25,128 nt of DNA. Origin: Actinomycetes bacterium. Its GTDB lineage: Bacteria > Actinomycetota > Actinomycetes > S36-B12 > UBA10799. The DNA lies in contig JAKOZM010000499.1 of the NCBI GenBank assembly GCA_029779995.1, positions 1 to 25,128 on the forward strand, written 5' to 3'. Positions 8,072 to 15,649 of this stretch are shown one piece after another (position 1 is the stretch's first letter; the number at the start of each line of letters is the position of its first letter). The position numbers and the translations under genes are program-made. The notes under the pieces are model-generated. The model searched no databases. It was not told where the DNA came from and worked only from the letters and a program-made list of their open reading frames with translations.

Positions 8072-8113
8072 CACGAGGCCCCCACCGTCGCATGGACGGT
8101 TGGGGGCCTCGTG
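8072..8113 (+). terminator. Strong hairpin terminator after fixB
   Basis: CACGAGGCCCCCACCGTC and GACGGTTGGGGGCCTCGTG pair almost perfectly around a GCATG loop, with one base bulged (about 17 pairs). It lies 10 bp after the fixB stop. The following bases, TCGTTGC, form only a poor T-tract, so it may rely on stem strength as many actinobacterial terminators do. Confidence 0.75.
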
Positions 8114-8120
8114 TCGTTGC

Positions 8121-8150
8121 ACGCCAGCCACCCTGATGGGTGACTGGCGT
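8121..8150 (+). terminator. Second hairpin, tandem terminator
   Basis: ACGCCAGCCACCC and GGGTGACTGGCGT are complementary at 12 of 13 positions (one C-A mismatch) around a TGAT loop. It starts 7 bp after the first hairpin and lies 75 bp before glgP, so together they probably insulate glgP from fixAB transcription. No T-tract follows. Confidence 0.5.
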
Positions 8151-8224
8151 GTCTCGCCGTGGCGCTGGACCCATAACCGTCTATCGTTACTCCCTGAAGT
8201 TGTTGACGAGTTCGGAGGACTCAC

Positions 8225-10684
8225 GTGACCCGCAGCCAGCGCCCAGGGCCCAATCTCTACGATCCGGAGAAGTTCGCCCGGGAGTTCACCGAGGAACTGC
8301 GGTTCGGTCAGGGTGTCGACTTCAGCCGGGCCACGGACACCGATCTGTACATGTCCTTGGCGCGCACGGTGCGGCAGGCCCTCATCTCGCGCTGGATCAA
8401 CACGCTGGACACCCAGATCAGCCGTGGCTCCAAGGCGGTCGTCTACCTGTCGGCGGAATACCTGCTGGGCCGCCAGCTCGACAATGCACTGCTGGCCACC
8501 AACCTGCAGGCGACGGCGCGCCACGCGCTGGCGTCGTTGGACCTCGAGCTGGACGAGCTGCGCGAGTTCGAGGTGGAGCCGGGGCTCGGCAACGGGGGGC
8601 TAGGGCGACTGGCCGCCTGCTTCCTGGACTCGCTGGCCACGATGCAGATCCCGGCCGTGGGGTACGGCATCCGTTACGAGTACGGGATCTTCCAGCAGCT
8701 CTTCGATGCCGAGGGCCGGCAGGAGGAGGTGCCGGACGCGTGGCTGCGCAACGGCAACCCCTGGGAGTTCCCCCATCCAGAGATGGCAGTGGACATCGGT
8801 TTCGGTGGGACGGTCACCAACAACGGTACCGACAAGGCGGTCTGGGAGCCGGCGATCAAGGTGCTGGCGGTGCCCTACAACTACATGGTGCCCGGCTACC
8901 GATCGGATGCGGTCAACACGCTGCGCCTGTGGCGGGCGCAGGCCCCGCAGCGGCTCAACCTCGAGGAGTTCAACGCGGGCGACTTCCAGGCGGCGGTGTC
9001 GGCTCAGACCGATGCGGAGGCGATCTCGAAGATCCTCTACCCCGAGGATTCGACGCAGGCCGGCAAGCGGCTTCGGCTGCAGCAGCAGTACTTCTTCGTG
9101 GCGGCATCGATTCACGACTTCATCCACAATGTCCTGCCGTCCGACTTCGACCTGCGCAGACTTCACGAGCGGGTCATCTTCCAGCTCAATGACACCCACC
9201 CCGTCATCGCCATTCCCGAGTTGATGCGCGTGCTCATGGACGAGAACGGCATGCCCTGGGAGCAGGCCTGGAACGTCACCCGACGGTGCTTCGCCTATAC
9301 CTGTCACACTCTGCTGCCGGAGGCGCTGGAGGTGTGGCCGGTGGACCTGATCGAGGAGATGCTGCCCCGTCACATGCAGATCATCTACCGGATCAACTCG
9401 CTGTTCCTGGCTGAGGTCGCCGAGCAGTTCCCCGGCAACGACTGGCGGGTGCGCCGCATGTCGATCATTGAGGAGCATCCGGTGCGCAGCGTGCGGATGG
9501 CCTACCTCGCCACAGTCGGCAGCAGCAAGGTCAACGGGGTCGCTGAGCTGCACAGCAAGCTGCTGCGTGAGCGGGTGCTGCCGGACTTCGCGGAACTGTA
9601 CCCAGACCGCTTCACCAACGTCACGAACGGCGTGACACCACGGCGTTTCCTCAAGCTCGCCAACCCGGAACTCTCGGCGCTGATCACCTACAAGATCGGC
9701 CCGGACTGGGTGACGGATCTGGAGAAGTTGCGTGAGCTCGACAACTTCGCCGAGGACGACGAGTTCCTGGGCATCATCGGCCGGATCAAACGTGAGAACA
9801 AGTTGCGCCTCGCGGACACGCTCAAGAAGCGATTCGGGACCGAGGGTCTGATCCTGGACGTGGACACGATGTTCGACGCGATGGTCAAGCGGCTGCACGA
9901 GTACAAGCGGCAGATGCTGAAATTGCTGCACATCGTGGTGCTGCACCAGCGCATCCTTGACGGCCAGCAGATCACCCCGCGCACGATGCTGTTCGGCGCG
10001 AAGGCCGCTCCGGGTTACACGATGGCCAAGGAGATCATCGGACTGATCAACTCCGTGGCCCGCACCATCGACGAGGACGAGCGCTCACGCGGCCTGCTCA
10101 AGATCGTGTTCCCGCCGAACTACAACGTCACTCTGGCGGAGACGCTGATCCCGGCCGCTGACCTGTCCGAGCAGATCTCGCTGGCGGGTAAAGAGGCTTC
10201 TGGCACGGGCAACATGAAGTTCGCCCTCAATGGGGCGCTGACGATCGGGACCCTGGACGGGGCAAACGTGGAGATCCGCGAGTTGGTCGGCGGGGACAAC
10301 TTCTTCCTGTTCGGGATGACCGAGGAGCAGGCCCATGCCACCCGGGAATCCGGGTACGCACCGTGGCAGTACTACGAGAACGACCCAGTCCTGCGGCGGG
10401 CCCTGGACGCGATCAGCCACGGCGACTACTCCGGCGGCCACGCATTCACTTACGGCCATGTGGTGGACTCGCTGCTGCGTGACGACCCCTACATGGTGCT
10501 GGCCGACTTCGGCTCCTACATCACCGCCCAGGATGAGGTCGACGCAGTGTGGGCAGACCAACGCAGGTGGGCCCAGATGGTGGTGCACAACATCGCGCGC
10601 AGCGGCTTCTTCTCCTCCGATCGCTCGATTCAGGACTACCTTGACCGGATCTGGCACGTGCCCGCAGTACCAGTGACTCGCTGA
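8225..10684 (+). CDS. glgP: Glycogen/alpha-glucan phosphorylase (GT35)
   Basis: The 819-residue protein matches the length of E. coli-type phosphorylases. It has SAEYLLGRQLDNALL (about 77-91), EPGLGNGGLGRLAACFLDSLAT around 118-139, QLNDTHPVIAIPELMR in the middle, and the pyridoxal-phosphate site EASGTGNMKFALNG with Lys665. It removes glucose units from alpha-1,4-glucan ends as glucose-1-phosphate. The GTG start is fixed by GGAGGA at 8214-8219, five bases upstream. No clear promoter could be assigned in the 75 bp after the second hairpin. The gene lies 2 kb from a GT4 and GH57 pair, so synthesis, branching and breakdown of an alpha-glucan are encoded close together, though fixAB intervenes. 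Confidence 0.95.
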   Translation: MTRSQRPGPNLYDPEKFAREFTEELRFGQGVDFSRATDTDLYMSLARTVRQALISRWINTLDTQISRGSKAVVYLSAEYLLGRQLDNALLATNLQATARHALASLDLELDELREFEVEPGLGNGGLGRLAACFLDSLATMQIPAVGYGIRYEYGIFQQLFDAEGRQEEVPDAWLRNGNPWEFPHPEMAVDIGFGGTVTNNGTDKAVWEPAIKVLAVPYNYMVPGYRSDAVNTLRLWRAQAPQRLNLEEFNAGDFQAAVSAQTDAEAISKILYPEDSTQAGKRLRLQQQYFFVAASIHDFIHNVLPSDFDLRRLHERVIFQLNDTHPVIAIPELMRVLMDENGMPWEQAWNVTRRCFAYTCHTLLPEALEVWPVDLIEEMLPRHMQIIYRINSLFLAEVAEQFPGNDWRVRRMSIIEEHPVRSVRMAYLATVGSSKVNGVAELHSKLLRERVLPDFAELYPDRFTNVTNGVTPRRFLKLANPELSALITYKIGPDWVTDLEKLRELDNFAEDDEFLGIIGRIKRENKLRLADTLKKRFGTEGLILDVDTMFDAMVKRLHEYKRQMLKLLHIVVLHQRILDGQQITPRTMLFGAKAAPGYTMAKEIIGLINSVARTIDEDERSRGLLKIVFPPNYNVTLAETLIPAADLSEQISLAGKEASGTGNMKFALNGALTIGTLDGANVEIRELVGGDNFFLFGMTEEQAHATRESGYAPWQYYENDPVLRRALDAISHGDYSGGHAFTYGHVVDSLLRDDPYMVLADFGSYITAQDEVDAVWADQRRWAQMVVHNIARSGFFSSDRSIQDYLDRIWHVPAVPVTR

Positions 10685-10733
10685 CCCCACTCAGCGGGCG
10701 CTCGCGGGTGGATCCGGCGACGACGGCGCCACT

Positions 10734-10746
10734 TACCATGGGAGGT
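10734..10746 (+). promoter_or_regulatory. -10 box of a leaderless promoter for the cysteine desulfurase gene
   Basis: TACCAT (10734-10739) is followed by GGGAGGT and then GTG at 10747, seven bases on. The GGAGG directly before the GTG is too close to act as a normal ribosome binding site, so a leaderless start is more likely. Confidence 0.5.
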
Positions 10747-11865
10747 GTGCATTACCTCGACTATGCCGCGACGGCACCATTGCGCCCTGAGGCGCTGGCG
10801 GCCATGCAGCGGCAGTGGAGTCAGGTCGGCAACCCATCGAGCCTGCACACCGCTGGGCGGGCTGCCCGTAGGGTCGTCGAGGAGAGCCGCGAGCAGATCG
10901 CCGCGCTGATCGCCGCAAAGCCGGCCGACATCGTGTTCACCTCGGGCGGGACCGAGGCGGACAACTTGGGGCTCAAGGGCATCGCGATGGCCAGCAGTAA
11001 GCGCCGACTGCTCGTCGGCGCGGCGGAACACCATGCGGTTCTGGATCCTGCGGCCGCGCTGGCCGGGCAGGGGTTCCAAGTGGACTACCTTCCGGTCGAC
11101 GCGCTGGGCCGCATCGACGTTGACTACCTCGCCGACGCACTGTCCGACGACGTCGCCCTCGTGGCAGTCATGTGGGCCAACAACGAGGTCGGCACCATCC
11201 AGCCCATCGACGAGGTGGCGCGACTGTGTCGGCGCCATCACGTGCCTCTGCACAGCGATGCCGTGCAGGTGCTGGGTCAGCTGGACCTCGATGTCAGCGG
11301 CGTGACCTCAGTGGCGATCAGCGCCCACAAGGTCGGCGGTCCGGTCGGGGTGGGTGCCTTGGTCCTGGACCGTAATCAAGCGGTGTCTCCTCTGTTGCAC
11401 GGGGGAGGTCAAGAGCGTGACGTGCGCTCAGGGACCGTGGATGCGGCCGGCATCGCTGGCTTCGCAGCCGCCCTGGCCGCGCCCAAGGTGGACGTCAGGC
11501 CGCTGCGCGATGACCTGATCCGGCAGGTGATGGTGACAGTGCCCGACGCTGTGCTCAACGGGGACCCGGTCGAGCGCCTTCCCAATAATGCCCACTTCTC
11601 CTTTCCAGGCTGTCCAGGCGACGCCCTGCTCATGCTGCTCGATGCCCAAGGCGTGGCGGTCTCCACGGGGTCGGCGTGTACGGCGGGAATCCCACAGCCC
11701 AGCCATGTCCTCATGGCTATGGGTGCCGATGAGGATCTGGCCGGCTCCTCCCTGCGGTTCTCGCTGGGCTGGGCATCGTCACAGTCGGACGTGGATGCGC
11801 TGGCCGCCGCTCTGCCGCAGGCGGTCGAGCGCGCGCGCCGGGCCGGTGGCCGGAGGCGATCATGA
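10747..11865 (+). CDS. iscS: Cysteine desulfurase (IscS/NifS-like, class V aminotransferase fold)
   Basis: From the GTG at 10747 the protein has 372 residues and opens [16 protein letters not shown], the conserved beginning of IscS/NifS proteins. AEHHAVLD holds the histidine stacking on [12 protein letters not shown] the aspartate region, ISAHKVGGP the PLP lysine (Lys195), and STGSACTAG the persulfide-forming cysteine (Cys311). It takes sulfur from cysteine and hands it on as persulfide. The 3' end overlaps mnmA by ATGA, so thiolation of tRNA is the likely main destination, as with mycobacterial Rv3025c and its trmU neighbour. An ATG at 10738 and a GTG at 10708 are in-frame alternatives; both add residues before the family start. 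Confidence 0.9.
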   Translation: MHYLDYAATAPLRPEALAAMQRQWSQVGNPSSLHTAGRAARRVVEESREQIAALIAAKPADIVFTSGGTEADNLGLKGIAMASSKRRLLVGAAEHHAVLDPAAALAGQGFQVDYLPVDALGRIDVDYLADALSDDVALVAVMWANNEVGTIQPIDEVARLCRRHHVPLHSDAVQVLGQLDLDVSGVTSVAISAHKVGGPVGVGALVLDRNQAVSPLLHGGGQERDVRSGTVDAAGIAGFAAALAAPKVDVRPLRDDLIRQVMVTVPDAVLNGDPVERLPNNAHFSFPGCPGDALLMLLDAQGVAVSTGSACTAGIPQPSHVLMAMGADEDLAGSSLRFSLGWASSQSDVDALAAALPQAVERARRAGGRRRS

Positions 11866-12902
11866 GGGTTGTCGCTGCACTGTCGGGCGGCGTCGACTCG
11901 GCAGTTGCCGCCGCTCGCCTGGTGGCCGCCGGGCATGAGGTGACCGGGGTGCATCTGGCGCTTGCGGAGAAGCGGTATGCCGGCGGGGGGCGGGGCTGTT
12001 GCACCCTCGAGGACGTCCACGACGCCCGGCGGGCCGCTGACGTGCTGGGTATCCCCTTCTACGTCTGGGACTTCGCGGCGGAGTTCCAGGAGACCGTCCT
12101 GGACGACTTCCTCGCGGAGTACCAGGCCGGCCGCACCCCCAACCCGTGCGTCTCGTGCAACCAGCACATCAAGTTCGCGGCCGTCCTGGATCGGGCGCAG
12201 GCGCTGGGTTTTGACGCGGTGGGTACCGGACACTACGCCCGGATCATCGACGGGCAGCTGCACCGCGGCGTCGACCCGCTCAAGGATCAGTCCTACGTAC
12301 TCGGCGTGCTGGACGCCGCCCAGGTGGCGGCGTCGATGTTCCCGCTGGGCGACAGTCACAAGTCACAGGTCCGGCAGGAGGCCGCGGACCGTGGACTCCT
12401 GGTGGCCGACAAGCCGGACAGCCACGACATCTGCTTCATTCCCGACGGAGACACCCGAGGTTTTCTGCGATCCCGGCTCGGCGGCCAGGACGGCCCGATC
12501 GTCGATGCGGAATCCGGGGAAACCCTCGGTCGGCATCCCGGTGCCGTGGGCTTCACGATCGGTCAGCGCCGCGGTCTGAACCTGCGCCAGCCCGCCGAGG
12601 ACGGTCAGCCGCGTTACATCGTTGACGTGGATGTGCCCTCAAACACCGTGTTCGTCGGGCCTCCGGTGCGCCTGCGGGTCACCGGCTTCGACGTGGACCG
12701 GCAACGGTGGACCGGTCAGCCTGTCGTGTGCGGCGACGTCGAGGTGCAGATCCGCGCCCACGGGGAGCCGGTGGCGGCGCACCTCGATGGGGTCACCGTG
12801 AACCTGCCCGGCCAGTTGTCGGGTGTGGCGCCGGGGCAGATAGCGGTCTTCTACGACGACACCCGGGTCCTCGGTTCCGGCCGGATCGTGCGGACTGTCT
12901 GA
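11862..12902 (+). CDS. mnmA: tRNA-specific 2-thiouridylase MnmA
   Basis: The 346-residue protein starts with the PP-loop ATP pyrophosphatase motif [12 protein letters not shown]. It has the catalytic cysteine region [12 protein letters not shown] (Cys96, Cys99) and the second catalytic cysteine [11 protein letters not shown] (Cys191), then FTIGQRRGL and a C-terminal beta-barrel (about 285-346). It adenylates U34 of the Lys, Glu and Gln tRNAs and replaces oxygen with sulfur delivered as persulfide, giving 2-thiouridine. The ATG overlaps the TGA of the cysteine desulfurase gene by 4 nt, consistent with a direct sulfur relay. Length is slightly under the roughly 360 of typical family members. 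The gene is followed by 829 bp lacking any convincing gene. Confidence 0.95.
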   Translation: MRVVAALSGGVDSAVAAARLVAAGHEVTGVHLALAEKRYAGGGRGCCTLEDVHDARRAADVLGIPFYVWDFAAEFQETVLDDFLAEYQAGRTPNPCVSCNQHIKFAAVLDRAQALGFDAVGTGHYARIIDGQLHRGVDPLKDQSYVLGVLDAAQVAASMFPLGDSHKSQVRQEAADRGLLVADKPDSHDICFIPDGDTRGFLRSRLGGQDGPIVDAESGETLGRHPGAVGFTIGQRRGLNLRQPAEDGQPRYIVDVDVPSNTVFVGPPVRLRVTGFDVDRQRWTGQPVVCGDVEVQIRAHGEPVAAHLDGVTVNLPGQLSGVAPGQIAVFYDDTRVLGSGRIVRTV

Positions 12903-13028
12903 CACGTCTGCCTCGCGCGTTTCGGCCTTCAGCAGTTCTGCGTGGCTCGTGGGTTGGGAGGTTTGCGGTGCTTTGGGTGTGGGTGTCCACTCTGCAGCAC
13001 CGGGACGAGGCGGGGTGCGGCCGCGGAA
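12903..13028. other. Spacer between mnmA and the tandem repeat array
   Basis: This stretch shows no gene, no clear terminator and no copy of the 113-bp unit. It is richer in G and T on the plus strand (for example 12943-12990) than the following repeats. Open frames crossing it on either strand continue into the repeats and lack any recognisable domain. Confidence 0.5.
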
Positions 13029-13540
13029 GCCGTACGGCCGGCACCTGCATCGCGACCTTTTCCGACGACGTTGCCCACCGACGCCGCGTACCAGGACAAC
13101 AACTCAGGAAAAGGGGCAGCCCTGGGCCCTGGCAACCATTTGCCGTGCGGCCGGCACCTGCACCGCGACCTTTTCCGACGACGTTGCCCACGGACGCCGC
13201 GTGCCAGGACAACAACTCAGGAAAGGTGGGACCCCTGGGCCCTGGCAACCATTTGCCGTGCGGCCGGCACCTGCACCGCGACCTTTTCCGACGACGTTGC
13301 CCACCGACGCCGGGTACCAGGACACAACTCAGGAAAAGGGGCAGCCCCAGGTGCCGGCAACCGTGAGCCGTGCGGCCGGCACCTGCACCGCGACCTTTTC
13401 CGACGACGTTGCCCACCAACGCCGCGTACCAGGACAACAACTCAGGAAAAGTGGGACCCCTCGGGCCCTGGCAGCTGTGAGCGGTACGGCCGGCACCTGC
13501 ATCGCGGCCTTTTCCGACGACGTTGCCCACCAACGCCGCG
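13029..13540. repeat. Tandem array of about 113-bp units, 4.5 copies
   Basis: Unit starts, taken at GCCGT/GCGGT, are 13029, 13142, 13255, 13367 and 13481, giving periods of 113, 113, 112 and 114. The fifth copy stops matching near 13535-13540, about halfway. The block CCTTTTCCGACGACGTTGCC is identical in all five copies. The second halves fall in two types: units 1 and 3 have GGAAAAGGGGCAGCC, units 2 and 4 have GTGGGACCCCT. The period is not a multiple of three and drifts, so this is not a repeated protein domain. There are no unique spacers between short repeats, so it is not a CRISPR array. Each unit also holds complementary words (CCTTTTCC/GGAAAAGG and GTTGCC/GGCAAC). Confidence 0.9.
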
Positions 13541-13676
13541 GGCGGCTCGTCCAGGATCTGCTGGCGGATGTTGAGCACTCGGCGCCCCGGTACGCCGGTC
13601 GGAGACCCCTCGAACGCACCCAACGCCCATGCCTGCAAAAGGTCTCCAACCCAGCACTTCCATCCCTCCACAGGGG
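13541..13676. other. Spacer between the repeat array and the HNH gene promoter
   Basis: No gene is supported. GGAGACC (13601-13607) and GGTCTCC (13641-13647) form a 7-bp inverted repeat 33 bp apart. On the minus strand a stop-free stretch from ATG 13671 runs for about 45 codons before entering the repeats. It reads like ordinary protein (VLNIRQQILDEPPA) and might be a gene remnant, but I recognise no family. Confidence 0.4.
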
Positions 13677-13705
13677 TTGCTTTCCTCGATCACATGTACT
13701 ACAGT
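13677..13705 (+). promoter_or_regulatory. Promoter of the DUF222-HNH gene
   Basis: TTGCTT (13677-13682) and TACAGT (13700-13705) are separated by 17 bases. The expected start near 13712 leaves a leader of about 20 nt containing AGGGGAG (13720-13726), five bases before the ATG at 13732. Confidence 0.5.
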
Positions 13706-13731
13706 TGAGGTAGCGGAACAGGGGAGTGAGC

Positions 13732-14883
13732 ATGACAGTCGGGGAACTGATCGCCACCTTGCAAACCCTGCCCACCGACGAACCCGTGGAGTGGACCACC
13801 GGCCAACTCGAGGACCACCTCCCAGTCATCGTCGCTCTGGAGGCCCGCACCGCCGCCCTGCGCCTGGAAGCGCTCGCCGCCTACGACGCCACCCAGGCCG
13901 CCCGCAGCCAGGGATTCCGGTCCACCGCCGACTGGCTGACCAAAACCACCGGCATCTCCCACGCCGGCGCGATCGTGAAAACCGCCCGGGCCCTGCGCGA
14001 TCAACTACCCGCCACCGCCCACGCGCTAGCCACCGGGCAGATCACCGAAGACCACGTAGCCGCGATCCGCCGGGCCCACCGCATGTTCGGCGACGACTTC
14101 ACCACCGTCGAGGCAGCCGTGGTGAATGTCGCCGTCACGTCCTGCGTCAAAGATTTGAGCGGCTTCATCGACCGGATCATCCAGCAGTACCAGCCCGACG
14201 CATCGGATGCCGCCACCACCACCGCCACCCTCAAACGCAGACTCCACCTGTCGGCGTCCCTGGACGGCTGGTGGCACCTCACCGGCCTGCTCGACCCCGA
14301 AACCGGCCAGCGCCTGCAAGCGGCCCTGGACGTCTACGCCGACCCCACCGGGCCCACCGACACCCGAACACCCGAGATGCGCCGCGCCGACGCTATGGCC
14401 GAAATCGCCGACAAAGCCCTCACCGGCATCAACCGGCCCACCGGGCGCGGCCAGATCATCATCCGGCTCACCGCCGAACAGATGACCACCGGGCTGGGCG
14501 TGCAATGGCCCGCCGGCGCCCTGATGACCCGCGCCGACGTCGACAAACTCACCTGCAGCACCACCGTGACCACCGTCCTCGGCATCGACACCCCCACCGG
14601 CTGGCAACCCGTCAACGTCGGCACCACCCAAAGATTCGCGACCCGCGCCCAACGCGCGGCCCTGGAAACCCGCGACGGCCCCACCTGCATCGCCGAAGGC
14701 TGCACCGTCCCCACCAACCGCACCATCGCCCACCACCTCACCCACTGGAACCGAGGCGGACGCTCCGACATCAACAACTACGCCCTCGTCTGCGGCTGCC
14801 ACCACAACGACGCCCACCACAACCGCCTCCAGCTGGTCATCAAACCCGACGGCAGCTACACCCTCACCCGCCGACGAAACTGA
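13732..14883 (+). CDS. DUF222 and HNH endonuclease domain protein (13E12 repeat family)
   Basis: The 383-residue protein has an alpha-helical DUF222 region (about 25-280; GFRSTADWLTKTTGIS and GQITEDHVAAIRRAHR are typical). A C-terminal HNH zinc-ribbon nuclease follows: CIAEGC (Cys319, Cys324), IAHHLTHWNRGGRSDINN (His334, His335) and CGCHHNDAHH (Cys354, Cys356, His357, His358). Metal and catalytic residues look complete. The function of the family is not firmly known; the 13E12 name comes from repeated M. tuberculosis loci, and selfish or recombination-linked roles have been suggested. The coding strand is strongly C-rich over G, especially in 14600-14880, unlike its neighbours. It stands alone between a repeat array and inward-facing channel genes, as expected for an acquired cargo gene. 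Confidence 0.88.
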   Translation: MTVGELIATLQTLPTDEPVEWTTGQLEDHLPVIVALEARTAALRLEALAAYDATQAARSQGFRSTADWLTKTTGISHAGAIVKTARALRDQLPATAHALATGQITEDHVAAIRRAHRMFGDDFTTVEAAVVNVAVTSCVKDLSGFIDRIIQQYQPDASDAATTTATLKRRLHLSASLDGWWHLTGLLDPETGQRLQAALDVYADPTGPTDTRTPEMRRADAMAEIADKALTGINRPTGRGQIIIRLTAEQMTTGLGVQWPAGALMTRADVDKLTCSTTVTTVLGIDTPTGWQPVNVGTTQRFATRAQRAALETRDGPTCIAEGCTVPTNRTIAHHLTHWNRGGRSDINNYALVCGCHHNDAHHNRLQLVIKPDGSYTLTRRRN

Positions 14884-14938
14884 CAGCCATCCCGACCTCG
14901 GCTTGCCCAAACCCGAGCATCAGAGCTTCGAGCTAAAC

Positions 14939-14958
14939 CCCGACCTGCGAAGGCCGGG
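14939..14958. terminator. Weak hairpin between the convergent HNH and TRIC genes
   Basis: CCCGACCT-GCGA-AGGCCGGG has seven pairs with one A-C mismatch. It sits between two converging genes 109 bp apart and could serve both strands, but neither side has a T-run. Confidence 0.3.
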
Positions 14959-14992
14959 CCATTCGGCATGCCCAAGAACCGTCCCATCAGCT

Positions 14993-15649
14993 TCATCGGC
15001 TGCGGGACAGAATCGTGCCGACATCGATCGGCATGGGGGTGCGAAGGTCAAACGCCTGACTGACCATCCGGATCGTGGACGCCATGAGGATGGTCAGAAC
15101 CTGCGCCCCGAGCAGGTTGCCGGTAAGCCAGAAGACACTCACGAAGGTGAGGGCTCCCATCAGGGCCGCCGCGGCAAGCCAGGTGCCGGGACGCAACAGC
15201 CCGACCTTCTCGCCGCAGAACAAGTCGCGCAGCACCCCGCCGCCGGTCGCAGTGATCACGGCAACCAGAATCGCCGAGCCGAAACTCAGGCCATTGGCCA
15301 GGGCTTTGGTGGCGCCCACCAGCACCCACACCCCGATGAACAGGCCGTCAATGACCTCTAGAAGGATCGTTGCCCGGCCCGCGAGGTTGGCGAACCACCA
15401 GCCGAACGTCGCTCCGAGAAGGGCGTAGATCAGGAAGGACGGCGAGGTCAGGAAGACGGGGGGTCCCGAGACCAGCAGGATGTCGCGGATGACACCGCCC
15501 CCGAGGGCCGCACAGAAGCTCACCACGAGGATGCCCATGACGTCGAGGTTGCGCCGATGAGCGTGCAGTGCCCCTGAGATCCCACCCACCCCGATGGCGA
15601 GGGCGTCCAGCGAACTGGGCAGGGCGAAGGTGACTGCCGGGTCACTCAT
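14993..15649 (-). CDS. TRIC-type cation channel family membrane protein (UPF0126), second copy
   Basis: From the ATG at 15649 the protein has 218 residues and about seven hydrophobic segments in two similar halves. Each half carries the family glycine motif followed by Arg-Asp: ALGGGVIRDILL near 50 and TGGGVLRDLFCGE near 137. Bacterial members of this family form trimeric, potassium-selective channels; a role in ion balance is therefore expected in the plasma membrane. The ATG overlaps the stop of the upstream paralogue (ATGA), which fixes the start and makes the longer frame to 15685 unlikely. GGGGGC lies a few bases ahead. This copy keeps both triple-glycine motifs intact, unlike its partner. 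Confidence 0.85.
   Translation of the reverse strand: MSDPAVTFALPSSLDALAIGVGGISGALHAHRRNLDVMGILVVSFCAALGGGVIRDILLVSGPPVFLTSPSFLIYALLGATFGWWFANLAGRATILLEVIDGLFIGVWVLVGATKALANGLSFGSAILVAVITATGGGVLRDLFCGEKVGLLRPGTWLAAAALMGALTFVSVFWLTGNLLGAQVLTILMASTIRMVSQAFDLRTPMPIDVGTILSRSR

Noticed and set aside
8164..8187. Promoter for glgP from TGGACC and TATCGT
   Set aside because: The spacing is only about 10 bp, too short for a sigma-70-type promoter, so no promoter was called.
8600..9946. 448-codon minus-strand open frame inside glgP
   Set aside because: glgP is unambiguous on the plus strand across this entire stretch. The antisense frame shows no domain.
13029..13540. CRISPR array
   Set aside because: Units are about 113 bp and contiguous, with no alternating short repeat and unique spacer, and there are no cas genes in the window.
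12793..13671. Long minus-strand open frame (292 codons) through the tandem repeats, and similar plus-strand frames
   Set aside because: The unit length is not a multiple of three, so the same DNA is read in different frames in successive copies. The stop-free run is a by-product of high GC and repetition. No domain or ribosome binding site supports it, and it overlaps the end of mnmA.
12903..13731. Insertion sequence or transposon in the gene-free gap
   Set aside because: No transposase fragment, terminal inverted repeat or flanking duplication could be found by eye.
14026..14910. 294-codon minus-strand open frame opposite the HNH gene
   Set aside because: The translation is almost all Gly, Val, Ala and Asp, as expected for the complement of a C-rich coding strand, and the plus-strand protein has complete HNH motifs.
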